Positions 30,301 to 36,611 of a stretch of 64,000 nucleotides of DNA are shown here, in pieces. Source of the stretch: Pelecanus crispus (lineage: Eukaryota; Chordata; Aves; Pelecaniformes; Pelecanidae); the NCBI RefSeq assembly GCF_030463565.1, contig NC_134652.1, positions 10,567,897 to 10,631,896 of the forward strand. Direction: 5' to 3'. Position numbers and translations under genes: made by a program. Under the pieces are notes generated by a model. That model was given only the letters and a program-made list of their open reading frames with translations, did not search any database and was not told where the DNA came from. How positions within the stretch are numbered: the stretch's first letter is position 1; each line of letters opens with the position of its first letter.

Positions 30301-33300
30301 GTACTATAATGCATAAAAGAATTGATCTCGACATCGCTTCCAGTATCAGTTGCATTCAATGACTTTTGACTCCACAGAGACTGTACAAGGCTGGAGACTC
30401 CGAAGCCAGGCACAGGTACACCCTGCCTCCTGATCACCCGGATTTTATCCGAGCCCGCCAGAATGCACTTCACATCAGTGATGTAAATAAGCCTTTTACT
30501 TTGGGGAGTTGACCTGGTAACTGTTATCAAGGAAAACAAACTTGCTTGGGAATGAAAAACTTTCATGTATATGTAGAAGCCAGGTTCTCTGAGCCTGACC
30601 ACAACTGAAAAAGCCAGAGGCTGTGGACAGCCAACATGTTGCTAGGTTTGGGCTGGAGGGATCAGGAAAAGTCTGTTGATTTTTCTTTTGAGAACTGGTT
30701 CTGCTTTCTAGGGCAGTAAGCTATTATTAAGGATTTCAGTCTTTCAGTATAGGTATGGTTAGTTACAAATTTAAGTCTACATTTGGGTGGGGAAGGAGGG
30801 AGAATTGTCTTTCCTTGACCATATAATCTACCTTCATGAAGCTGCAACACTGTGTTGAACTGATCCCTTAGGCACAGTTGTCATCAGCCTGGATGCAACT
30901 GAATCAGTGAGTGGAATTGGTTTAAAGGGATTTTGTTTCCACATTATCCCAGACAGAGGCACTCAGTCTATTCCTAATCTACTGTCCCTGATTAAATAGC
31001 TGTTGTCCTTAACTGTAGGGTCAGAGTGACCTTAGTTTATAAGAAGCTTTGAGTTCTTTGTTTGGTGGTAGGTGCTCTGTAGGTGAAAGAAACCATTAGG
31101 ATTCATATTCTTTGAAGCAATAGAGGAAAAGGTAAAAAGGAAAGTGGCGATTGCACACAAATGAAAGATCAGACCTAGACCTGTTAGCACGGTGTACAGT
31201 AATGCTTGCATTGCTTCTACCCGGGCTGTCTTGCAGGATTTCTGGCATCTCAGTTTACCTTCAAATTAAGCACCACCTAGCACTAAATTCACCAGTGAAA
31301 CAGAAGAATATAGTTTGAAATGTGAAGTGGATTTTGTGCTTTTTTTTCATATGGTCACAAACCCCAGAAAGGATGAATCAAAGTCTTACAGACAGCAAAT
31401 GAATAAAATCAGAAAGGGACAGCCAAAAGTGTCAGCTAAGACACCATGGCTGTGTAGCACGATGCAGACTGGAAGCTATTTCAAGAAAGCTACTAATGGA
31501 AGAAGAACCAAATCTAGAGCAATTCCTCTTCAGAATGTAAATGTATTTCACATCCTCAAAGTCACATTAAATATGTTAGAACTGGCTGTTATTCCATATG
31601 AGTTAATGAAGCCACATGTGGCTGGGGATAGAGACAGGGATCAGTTGAAAAGCTTGAAATAACTGGTATTGAAATTATGATGCCATGAAACCCAAGACAC
31701 TGTAAGTGGATGCATCAAAAGAGAGAATAAGGGCAATATCAATGCAATATTGATGTGACTGATGCATCACAGTTTCTAATAGAAATTAAATCACATCAAA
31801 AACAACCACATTCAAGTACAAAAGGAAACCCTGGTGGCACTTTTCAGATGAGGCATTTTATCATTATGGTGAATAGAAAAGAAGTTGAAGTGCTGTAGAA
31901 CTGGATCAAAACCTTGGGGATGGTATTGATGACTCTTGATACAAATAAACCCAGTAGGATAAAACATTTATTATTGCAGTTATGGGACTGCGTTTAAGAA
32001 ACTGCAGGGGGAAATGACTGTTTTGTTCTTTTCTTTTCAACACAGAAATTGTATAAAACATCTTGGGAACAGACAAGGGCATCTGGCTATGATTTTAGGA
32101 TTGATGCCATCCCATTCCAGACAGCAAAGGCTTCAAGAGAGATTGCTAGTGATGTAAGAATTGTTCTGTTTCAAACACTTCCCAACCCTCTTCCCATGCC
32201 ACCCCCACCCTGTAAAAATGGGTAAGTGAACCTTGTTCTGGTTTGGAAAATTGGTGACCCACTGAAACCAAATGCTCATTAAGTGCCAAGATTTTCAACT
32301 AAAGGCTCCCATTAATAATGTCCAATACCACACTGCTCTGTTTCACTTCAAAGAGTTATTCTTGTGAAGGAAGCATATTATGATGTAGTTAAATAAAATA
32401 GGTACTAGGCTATGAATAGTTAAAGCATGGTCTAGAATAAAGTGGGTCAACTTTGAACACAGAAGACCACAGTTGGCAAGAAAGCTGAAGATGGAGGAGC
32501 TTCATTGCTTGAGCTGTGTATTGGGTGCGCCCAAGAGTGCAACAGTAAAAGGACCTCTGATTGCTTTTGAGAGATGAGTATTTTGGGCTTCCTAAGTCTT
32601 TCTACTCCTTTAAAAATTAGCACAAAGGACATTCTTCTAAAGTGTCTTGTTAGATTAGGAGGTGTAGTTTGATATCAAACAAACCTTTGGTCTTTGTGCA
32701 CTACAGGAAGCATTATTGATAGCTAGAGGTGGGTAAGTTATTTCATAACAGAATTTGAAGGTAATCTGAATGTGAAAATGAGATTTTCCTCTGCACTTCC
32801 TGCAGTACAAATACAGAGAAGCCTTCCTGAGAGACAGAGGGCAGCAGATTGGATTCCTCAGTGCAAATGATGATCCCAAAATCAGGCATGTCCTCAGAGT
32901 GGGGAAACTCCAGAGTGACAACCAATACAGGAGTGGATATGCCCAAAACAGGGCACAGTTCCAGAGTCACCTCAACCAGCCAGGATTCCTCCATGCTAAG
33001 AAAAGCCAGCAGCTTGCAAGCAATGTTAACTACAGGCAACCTTTGCACCAATACACTTGTGATCCTGAGCAGCTAAATGTGAAGCATGCAAAGCAGGCCT
33101 ACAAACTGCAGAGTGATGTAAGTATAGCTGAGCAACACTGTCCTTCCAAGTGCTAGGAGCTGTCTGCGGCAATGTGCTTCGCAGACCTTAGCTATCAACA
33201 AAATCACATTCTTGAAAGAACTATAGTCTGTTTGCTGAAAATGAATAATTTCTTTATTATCGAATCTGTTGCTCTTTATATGCTCTCTCTTGAGCCAAAC

Positions 33301-34832
33301 AAAATAATACACACTGGTGTATGCTTCATTCCCTCAGGTAAAATACAAGTCTGACTTGAACTGGCTCAGAGGCATTGGCTGGACTCCACCAGGTTCTCAC
33401 AAAGTCGAAATGGCAAGAAGAGCTGCTGAGTTGGCATACATTCAGCAAATGGGATTGCAGGGTGCTTCTGCTCAATATGGACCTGGAGTTGTAAGTAGAG
33501 TAAACTGTTCTCACAAATCCCAACAGCAGACAGGCACACATCCTGTTTAATACTTGTGAATGCTGCCTGGAGTCTACAGTTCTCCCCATTATTTGAACAG
33601 AATATATATACTTCCCTCACGAAGCTTTGTGGCTTTGTGTACACCTTTAACTTGAAGGAACCTCTCGAGAATTCAGCGCTGTCATGGCTGAGGAATTCCT
33701 GCAGGGACGAGGAATTGCCATGGGATAGGATTTACTTATGCTATGGGATGTGTTTCCCTTAACTTGTGGATGTTGTCAGATCTCCAAGTGTCCTGGTACC
33801 TCCATGGAAAGCAGAAGTAGGGGTGGAAGGCACTCCCTGTACTACTCCCCTTCTCTTTTCCTAATTTCAGCAAGACACGTCTGTGTTGCCGTGTAATCTC
33901 CACAGGCAACTGTATTGACAGGCTCAGTATAGACTCCTAACAGCATAATGTGTGCTGTGCGAGGCTCCCCAATACTGTGGGAGGCTTTTTGCAAAGGGGG
34001 AATGCTCCAGCCTCTTCCATCTCTGTCCAGCCCAAGATGCAAAAAATTACAAGCTGGGATCTTCCAGGTTTTCCTTCTCCATACTTCCACAGGGATGACT
34101 CCCAATCTACAGTGTCTCAGCATGAGAGAGCAAAAGTCCATACAGGGAATTTGTAGACCCAACAGTTAGGAAGCATTAAGTTACAATAAGAGAAGTTCTG
34201 CACTTTAAATACTTGTTTCATCTAGGTTTTAACTTTGGCAACAAGCCAGACAATAAGCCAGCCCAAGAGAAACAGGGCATAGCCATGATTTACATTCCCA
34301 TCTGAAAAGTTACTCAGGAAAAAAAATATAACTCTGTTTGAGGAATGTAGGCAGTGGGGAATGTAGGCAATATCTTCTTAAGTCCTACATGTGATAATGA
34401 TCTGATGGTCCCAGGGCAATCTACAGATGTGCAATTGACCTGCAACTCGGGTGTTTGCTGGCTTGCTCTTTATTTAGGGCTCAAATTAGAAATTAGGACT
34501 TGAGCACATTCAGGCCTTCGATATATGTAGTATCTAACTTACATGAATGGCCATTTTTTGCACTTTTCCATTGTGGAGATTTGCTCAGCACAGAGCAGTG
34601 ATTCAGATTTTGCTCATTGGTTTGCCAGTTGAGGTAATTTTTAATATACAAATATTTTTATAGAATAATTGTTGAAACCTTCTCCTGTCCACTGGCTGTC
34701 CTCACAATTTAGTTGGGTTTGATTTAACAGGACCAATTGGAGACGGAAGGATCTCAGCAGGTCACAGTCAACCCTGACGCTTCAGAAATTCTGCAAGTCA
34801 AGAGAAGAAAAATGCAACTGTACCAGAAATAA
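228..34832 (+). CDS. NRAP: NRAP, nebulin-related anchoring protein (3' part, 29 exons)
   Basis: NRAP is a striated-muscle scaffold that binds actin through nebulin repeats. It acts at nascent myofibrils, intercalated discs and myotendinous junctions. Here 29 exons join into 1295 codons; the N-terminal LIM domain and first repeats lie left of the window (about 435 residues by comparison with the roughly 1730-residue human protein). Five super-repeats are visible, each built from exons of 99, 105, 108, about 312 and 105 nt, with YK modules and a WxKGxGW-type motif at the end of each. The C-terminal exon matches the NRAP tail (VNPDASEIL). NEBL and NEB are excluded because there is no SH3 domain at the end and the tail is NRAP-like. 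HABP2 lies tail-to-tail 1.6 kb away, as in mammals. All introns are GT-AG and phase 0. Domain comparisons are from memory, not from a search. Confidence 0.97.
1287..1590. repeat. Inverted repeat, two 49-nt arms
   Basis: The left arm 1287-1335 and the reverse complement of the right arm 1542-1590 agree at 46 of 49 positions and enclose a 206-nt spacer. The outer ends begin TGATTGCTTAG in both arms. It lies in an NRAP intron. It could be a small non-autonomous DNA element or a local inverted duplication. No clear target-site duplication was seen. Confidence 0.85.
2717..2815 (+). CDS. NRAP: NRAP exon b, super-repeat 1 module 1
   Basis: This 33-codon exon starts VNYRQSIDKLKYSS and ends QQLSD before GTAAGT. 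The 99-nt length is the hallmark of the first slot of every super-repeat here. The 519-nt intron that follows contains a MEF2-type motif at 3120-3129. Confidence 0.94.
3335..3439 (+). CDS. NRAP: NRAP exon c, super-repeat 1 module 2
   Basis: This 35-codon exon starts LNYRAQYEKTK, contains NYTLPQDVPQLVKAK and ends LYSE before GTAAGC. The following 1589-nt intron shows no gene. It has one stretch (about 3720-3820) resembling a degraded ancient repeat. Confidence 0.94.
5029..5136 (+). CDS. NRAP: NRAP exon d, super-repeat 1 module 3
   Basis: This 36-codon exon starts IKYKEGWEKSKGRGFEMK and ends RDLASD before GTATGT. The 108-nt length and the Gly-Phe/Tyr-x-x-x-Leu-Asp core are shared by the third slot of the other super-repeats. 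The 845-nt intron after it holds nothing recognised. Confidence 0.94.
5982..6083 (+). CDS. NRAP: NRAP exon e, super-repeat 1 module 4
   Basis: This 34-codon exon starts IKYKEEYEKTKGKAIG and ends KMSSE before GTAAAT. It corresponds to the first third of the single 312-nt exon used in super-repeats 2, 4 and 5, and is four codons shorter than its paralogues. The 509-nt intron that follows has no recognised content. Confidence 0.93.
6593..6790 (+). CDS. NRAP: NRAP exon f, super-repeat 1 modules 5-6
   Basis: This 66-codon exon covers two modules: IAYKKDFEESKTHFHLPMD, then DYRKRLHEYT, ending YGLQSD before GTAAGA. The HLPMDMxNLxHAKKAQ core recurs in the same slot of each super-repeat. The next intron is only 224 nt. 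Confidence 0.94.
7015..7119 (+). CDS. NRAP: NRAP exon g, super-repeat 1 module 7
   Basis: This 35-codon exon starts LRYRADLMWMKGAGC and ends DLVSE before GTAAGT. It carries the WxKGxGW-type motif that closes each super-repeat, but the last Trp is Cys here. The following 2269-nt intron contains degraded repeat-like sequence near 8515-8570 and nothing coding that I recognise. Confidence 0.93.
9389..9487 (+). CDS. NRAP: NRAP exon h, super-repeat 2 module 1
   Basis: This 33-codon exon starts KKYRQKADALKFTSV and ends QELQSD before GTGAGT. The following 1536-nt intron has no recognised feature apart from short GT-rich and poly-T tracts. Confidence 0.93.
11024..11128 (+). CDS. NRAP: NRAP exon i, super-repeat 2 module 2
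   Basis: This 35-codon exon starts VAYRSGKEQFLHQYTISK and ends NAANISE before the donor GTACTG, a weaker site than the usual GTAAGT. The following intron is 466 nt with nothing recognised. Confidence 0.92.
11595..11702 (+). CDS. NRAP: NRAP exon j, super-repeat 2 module 3
   Basis: This 36-codon exon starts KLYKSSWEKQKEKGF, contains RLDALSFLTATAK and ends DLASD before GTGAGT. The following intron is 619 nt with nothing recognised. Confidence 0.93.
12322..12633 (+). CDS. NRAP: NRAP exon k, super-repeat 2 modules 4-6 (single exon)
   Basis: This 104-codon exon covers three modules without interruption, from IKYKEDYEKMKGKLIG through SKLQSDLEYKKAF to YGLQSD before GTAAGT. In super-repeats 1 and 3 the same region is split by an intron at the QSD/EYK junction. 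The 1046-nt intron that follows has a short direct repeat of TTGGTGATAAAA near 12957-12982 and no gene. Confidence 0.95.
13680..13784 (+). CDS. NRAP: NRAP exon l, super-repeat 2 module 7
   Basis: This 35-codon exon starts NRYRADLNWMKGVGWIATG, an intact WxKGxGW motif, and ends GELISE before GTGAGA. The 2162-nt intron after it contains a 106-codon open frame (15064-15384) with no nebulin features. It is discussed as a finding and not called a gene. Confidence 0.94.
15947..16045 (+). CDS. NRAP: NRAP exon m, super-repeat 3 module 1
   Basis: This 33-codon exon starts KKYRQHPYALKFTSIKD and ends NQAVD before GTAAGT. The following 1824-nt intron shows no recognised gene. A short segment near 16225-16260 resembles a degraded ancient repeat. 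Confidence 0.93.
17870..17974 (+). CDS. NRAP: NRAP exon n, super-repeat 3 module 2
   Basis: This 35-codon exon starts RLYKEHGESVKHQYTPT and ends NAMNISE before GTATAA. The following intron is 397 nt and unremarkable. Confidence 0.93.
18372..18479 (+). CDS. NRAP: NRAP exon o, super-repeat 3 module 3
   Basis: This 36-codon exon starts IRYKESWGKMKDGGYQLK, contains AIPFQAAKASGE and ends IISD before GTACGT. The following intron is 793 nt with nothing recognised. Confidence 0.93.
19273..19386 (+). CDS. NRAP: NRAP exon p, super-repeat 3 module 4
   Basis: This 38-codon exon starts HKYKEAFQKTKGQMVGSR and ends ASLQSD before GTAAGT. It is the split counterpart of the first 38 codons of the fused 312-nt exons. 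The following 1438-nt intron shows no recognised feature. Confidence 0.93.
20825..21022 (+). CDS. NRAP: NRAP exon q, super-repeat 3 modules 5-6
   Basis: This 66-codon exon starts VKYKQGFENTKTHFHLPLD, continues with EYRQLLHQYTS and ends KLQSE before GTAATT. The following 1860-nt intron has no recognised gene, only short direct repeats (ACTGGTAACTT twice near 22264-22288). Confidence 0.94.
22883..22987 (+). CDS. NRAP: NRAP exon r, super-repeat 3 module 7
   Basis: This 35-codon exon starts NLYRSDMNFMRGVGCITPG and ends SELISE before GTAACA. The closing motif is degenerate (Phe and Cys where Trp is usual). The following intron is 1040 nt with nothing recognised. Confidence 0.93.
24028..24126 (+). 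CDS. NRAP: NRAP exon s, super-repeat 4 module 1
   Basis: This 33-codon exon starts SKYRQQPHSFKYTSVTD and ends NMIANE before GTAGGC. The following 781-nt intron contains a tiny TGCAAT-type triplication near 24756-24775 and no gene. Confidence 0.93.
24908..25012 (+). CDS. NRAP: NRAP exon t, super-repeat 4 module 2
   Basis: This 35-codon exon starts RIYKAAGEDSQHHYTPT, contains LGLPEFTRARINAANL and ends SD before GTAAGA. The following intron is 357 nt. Confidence 0.93.
25370..25477 (+). CDS. NRAP: NRAP exon u, super-repeat 4 module 3
   Basis: This 36-codon exon starts AKYRESWHNLRAQGYKL, contains ALPFQTARASRE and ends IASD before GTGAGT. The following 1653-nt intron carries a nested ancient retroelement relic at 26371-26680. 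Confidence 0.93.
26371..26680 (+). repeat. Ancient retroelement relic, MIR-like with a nested second fragment
   Basis: The left part has the MIR/CORE-SINE look (AGCACTTTATAAACATTAG, then ATTATCCCATTT), and the right part continues it (TTTCACAGAGAGG to CTTGTGCTCAGACCA). Between them, about 26480-26565, is a different fragment with GAACTCTTCAGGGCCCAGG and GCTGTATAAATAATCATTAT, resembling the end of another old amniote retroelement. The family assignment is from memory. Confidence 0.5.
27131..27442 (+). CDS. NRAP: NRAP exon v, super-repeat 4 modules 4-6 (single exon)
   Basis: This 104-codon exon starts YQYKHNFVMERGKHIGAR, passes through AAKLQSEQEYKKGS and DYRKRLHEFT, and ends HMLQSE before GTAAAG. 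It is unsplit, as in super-repeats 2 and 5. The following 1930-nt intron has no recognised gene. Confidence 0.95.
29373..29477 (+). CDS. NRAP: NRAP exon w, super-repeat 4 module 7
   Basis: This 35-codon exon starts HRYKSDLNFMKGVGWIALR and ends GELISE before GTAACT. The closing motif keeps GxGW but has Phe in place of the first Trp. The following intron is 685 nt. Confidence 0.94.
30163..30261 (+). CDS. NRAP: NRAP exon x, super-repeat 5 module 1
   Basis: This 33-codon exon starts IKYRQKPESLKFTAVVD, contains SPDLIHAKNSYLQ and ends CSD before GTAGGT. The next intron is only 116 nt, the shortest in the mapped part of NRAP. Confidence 0.94.
30378..30482 (+). CDS. NRAP: NRAP exon y, super-repeat 5 module 2
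   Basis: This 35-codon exon starts RLYKAGDSEARHRYTLPP and ends ALHISD before GTAAAT. The following 1563-nt intron contains a 115-codon open frame (31315-31662) that I do not regard as coding. Confidence 0.94.
32046..32153 (+). CDS. NRAP: NRAP exon z, super-repeat 5 module 3
   Basis: This 36-codon exon starts KLYKTSWEQTRASGYDFR, contains AIPFQTAKASREIA and ends SD before GTAAGA. The following intron is 652 nt with nothing recognised. Confidence 0.94.
32806..33117 (+). CDS. NRAP: NRAP exon aa, super-repeat 5 modules 4-6 (single exon)
   Basis: This 104-codon exon starts YKYREAFLRDRGQQIG, passes through GKLQSDNQYRSGYAQNRA and NYRQPLHQYTCDPEQL, and ends KLQSD before GTAAGT. The middle module has drifted from the usual HLPMD core (SHLNQPGFLHAKKS), as in human NRAP. 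The following intron is 220 nt. Confidence 0.95.
33338..33490 (+). CDS. NRAP: NRAP exon bb, last nebulin module
   Basis: This 51-codon exon starts VKYKSDLNWLRGIGWTPPG and ends YGPGV before GTAAGT. It closes super-repeat 5 and runs past the module into the NRAP-specific tail (MARRAAELAY), so it is 48 nt longer than the other closing exons. The following intron is 1240 nt. Confidence 0.95.
34731..34832 (+). CDS. NRAP: NRAP terminal exon, coding part
   Basis: This exon holds 33 codons then TAA. It starts DQLETEGSQQ after the acceptor TTTAACAG, contains VNPDASEILQVK, and ends with a basic tail (KRRKMQLYQK). This is the NRAP C-terminus and lacks the SH3 domain of nebulin and nebulette. Confidence 0.95.
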   Translation, partial: DQLETEGSQQVTVNPDASEILQVKRRKMQLYQK

Positions 34833-35160
34833 ACAGATACATGACATAACACAAATAGATTTTCATCCTGTCCTGCAAATCCTGTAGCTTTTCCAGTTTT
34901 CAGAGAAGCACAATAGATGGCGTCTAAGAACTTACTGTTTTAAAAAGCAACCTAAACATTGCAATTTATAACATCTATCTATTTTTGTGTGGATATTTTA
35001 TCACTGTATGTATTACAGAACCTGATATTTATTTAAAGCTGTAAATGAAGTTAGTACTAGGTGACTGGCAGGCTCAGCTTTGTACTACAGATGAATGAAC
35101 CTGATTGGTAGAATAGAAAGTAATTTGTAATGAATAAATCAGATGAATCTTATTCCATAC
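34833..35160 (+). other. NRAP: NRAP 3' untranslated region (predicted)
   Basis: This is the AT-rich sequence after the NRAP stop. The most plausible polyadenylation hexamer is AATAAA at 35133-35138, followed by a T/G-rich stretch around 35164-35195, which predicts a UTR of roughly 320 nt. The 3' limit is inferred. Confidence 0.65.
35133..35138 (+). promoter_or_regulatory. NRAP: NRAP polyadenylation signal AATAAA
   Basis: A canonical hexamer about 300 nt past the stop codon, with T/G-rich sequence downstream. Another AATAAA overlaps the stop codon itself but is less likely to be the main signal. Confidence 0.65.
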
Positions 35161-35685
35161 TTGTAATCTTTGGAAATTTTTATGTTCTTGGATTATTGGC
35201 ACCGTTGACCTGAGAGAATACAAAAGTGTGATTCAGGTGGCTTCACAGATGAACGAGAAAAAGGCCAGTGGAAGCAAAGTTATCACTGACTGTCCAAGGG
35301 CACGACTTTTAGTGAACATCAGAGAATTTGTTCTTGATTAACAGGATGTATTCAGATCATAATTAGTTCTTCAGTCTTTTTTAAATCTTCCAAAGCAAAA
35401 AATCAGAATTAGTTTGTTAGAAATTATGGCAATAGGGCTACCCCTATTGATAGATCAGGTAGCTGCTTAGAGAAGGTTGTAAACCCTGGAATTCAGATAA
35501 AAGGGACATTACTATTTTCACAAATTGACTCTTCGCAAACATGCCTATTCTTTATATCCTGATTTAATACCAATCCTCTGTTTTTCAAATTTCTGTATAA
35601 GGTTGCAGAATCATTGGGCAAAAAAATACACGACTTGCAAAACTTGTGGAAACCCCTGAATTATCCAATAGCTTTAGACCCATTT

Positions 35686-35701
35686 TTTAATGATATTTAA
35701 T
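35686..35701 (-). promoter_or_regulatory. HABP2: Possible HABP2 polyadenylation signals (two ATTAAA)
   Basis: Two ATTAAA hexamers on the minus strand lie ten bases apart, about 740 nt past the HABP2 stop. No minus-strand AATAAA was seen between them and the stop. If used, they leave about 0.5 kb between the NRAP and HABP2 transcript ends. Inferred only. Confidence 0.4.
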
Positions 35702-36437
35702 GTCCCCTGCATCTCACTGGTATGAATTGAAGTTAAGACCATATATACAATTGTAGATCTGTAGCATAATAAGTCATTATCTCTAATCAGGAATAAAGTG
35801 GATAATTCTAATAGTGAAAGTTTTTTTGGTTTTTCAATCTGGAATGCATCACTGCTGGAATTTGTGGCTATTTGCCCTACAGAAGTGCTTTTAAAAATAA
35901 TTCTCCTGACTGATCCTCCCTCCTCAGATAATTGCAGTGGCTGCAGTCTTGCAAACATAGGCATATGATGATTTTTATGTATGTGAAAAACAGCACTGGC
36001 GTTAGGAGCACACACCAATAGCTTTGAGGTGTCAGGGGCCGATGAGTGCAGAAAAAACACACCTTAGCCAGGGTCATGAGGGGAAGAGGGAAAGGTTGGC
36101 AGCAGCTGAGCCTGCAGAATTTTCAGGGCTTGAAAAGCAAAACTGGAAACATTGGCAACTGTGGCTCTGATTGATTTGGGGAAGAACTGGAGCTGCTTTA
36201 CTTTCTGATCTGTTTTGGCTACAAAATGTGGGCTTATTTCAAAGCCCCCAACAGGAAAACTGTCACTGACATTCTAGAAAATTCTCTATGGCTATTTTCA
36301 AGATGGTGATGAAGGATGTCCCATGTAGGCCATGAGGAAATATCAATAACATTTTTGGTTGAAAAGGAGATATTTGGGGAAATGATAAAAATAGGTAAAT
36401 ATCTCAAGCTTACCATTTGCCATTCCAAAGCTGTCTC

Positions 36438-36611
36438 CTAATGAAGTGACCTTGACTCAGACCTAATTTTGGATTTAATCCAATTGAGAAATGTTGTCAC
36501 CTGGGTATAAACTCCTGGCTTCTTTGTCCCGCACTTATCACCCCAGCTCACAAGGCCATATACATAGTAGGAGCCGTTTTCTACACAAGTTAGCGGGCCT
36601 CCGGAGTCTCC
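36438..36611 (-). CDS. HABP2: HABP2 exon 12, catalytic Ser and C-terminus
   Basis: It opens GDSGGPLTC with catalytic Ser501, continues [20 protein letters not shown] and ends with [15 protein letters not shown] and TAG at 36440-36438. The length and tail match human HABP2, with one extra residue in CGTKKPG. Confidence 0.96.
   Translation of the reverse strand, partial: GDSGGPLTCVENGSYYVYGLVSWGDKCGTKKPGVYTQVTTFLNWIKSKIRSESRSLH

Noticed and set aside
31315-31662. 115-codon plus-strand open frame in an NRAP intron
   Set aside because: No nebulin motif, no recognised domain, and it is flanked by ordinary intron sequence.
228-34832. Nebulette (NEBL) or nebulin (NEB) as the identity of the plus-strand gene
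   Set aside because: No SH3 domain follows the repeats, the C-terminal tail is NRAP-like, and HABP2 is the known neighbour of NRAP.
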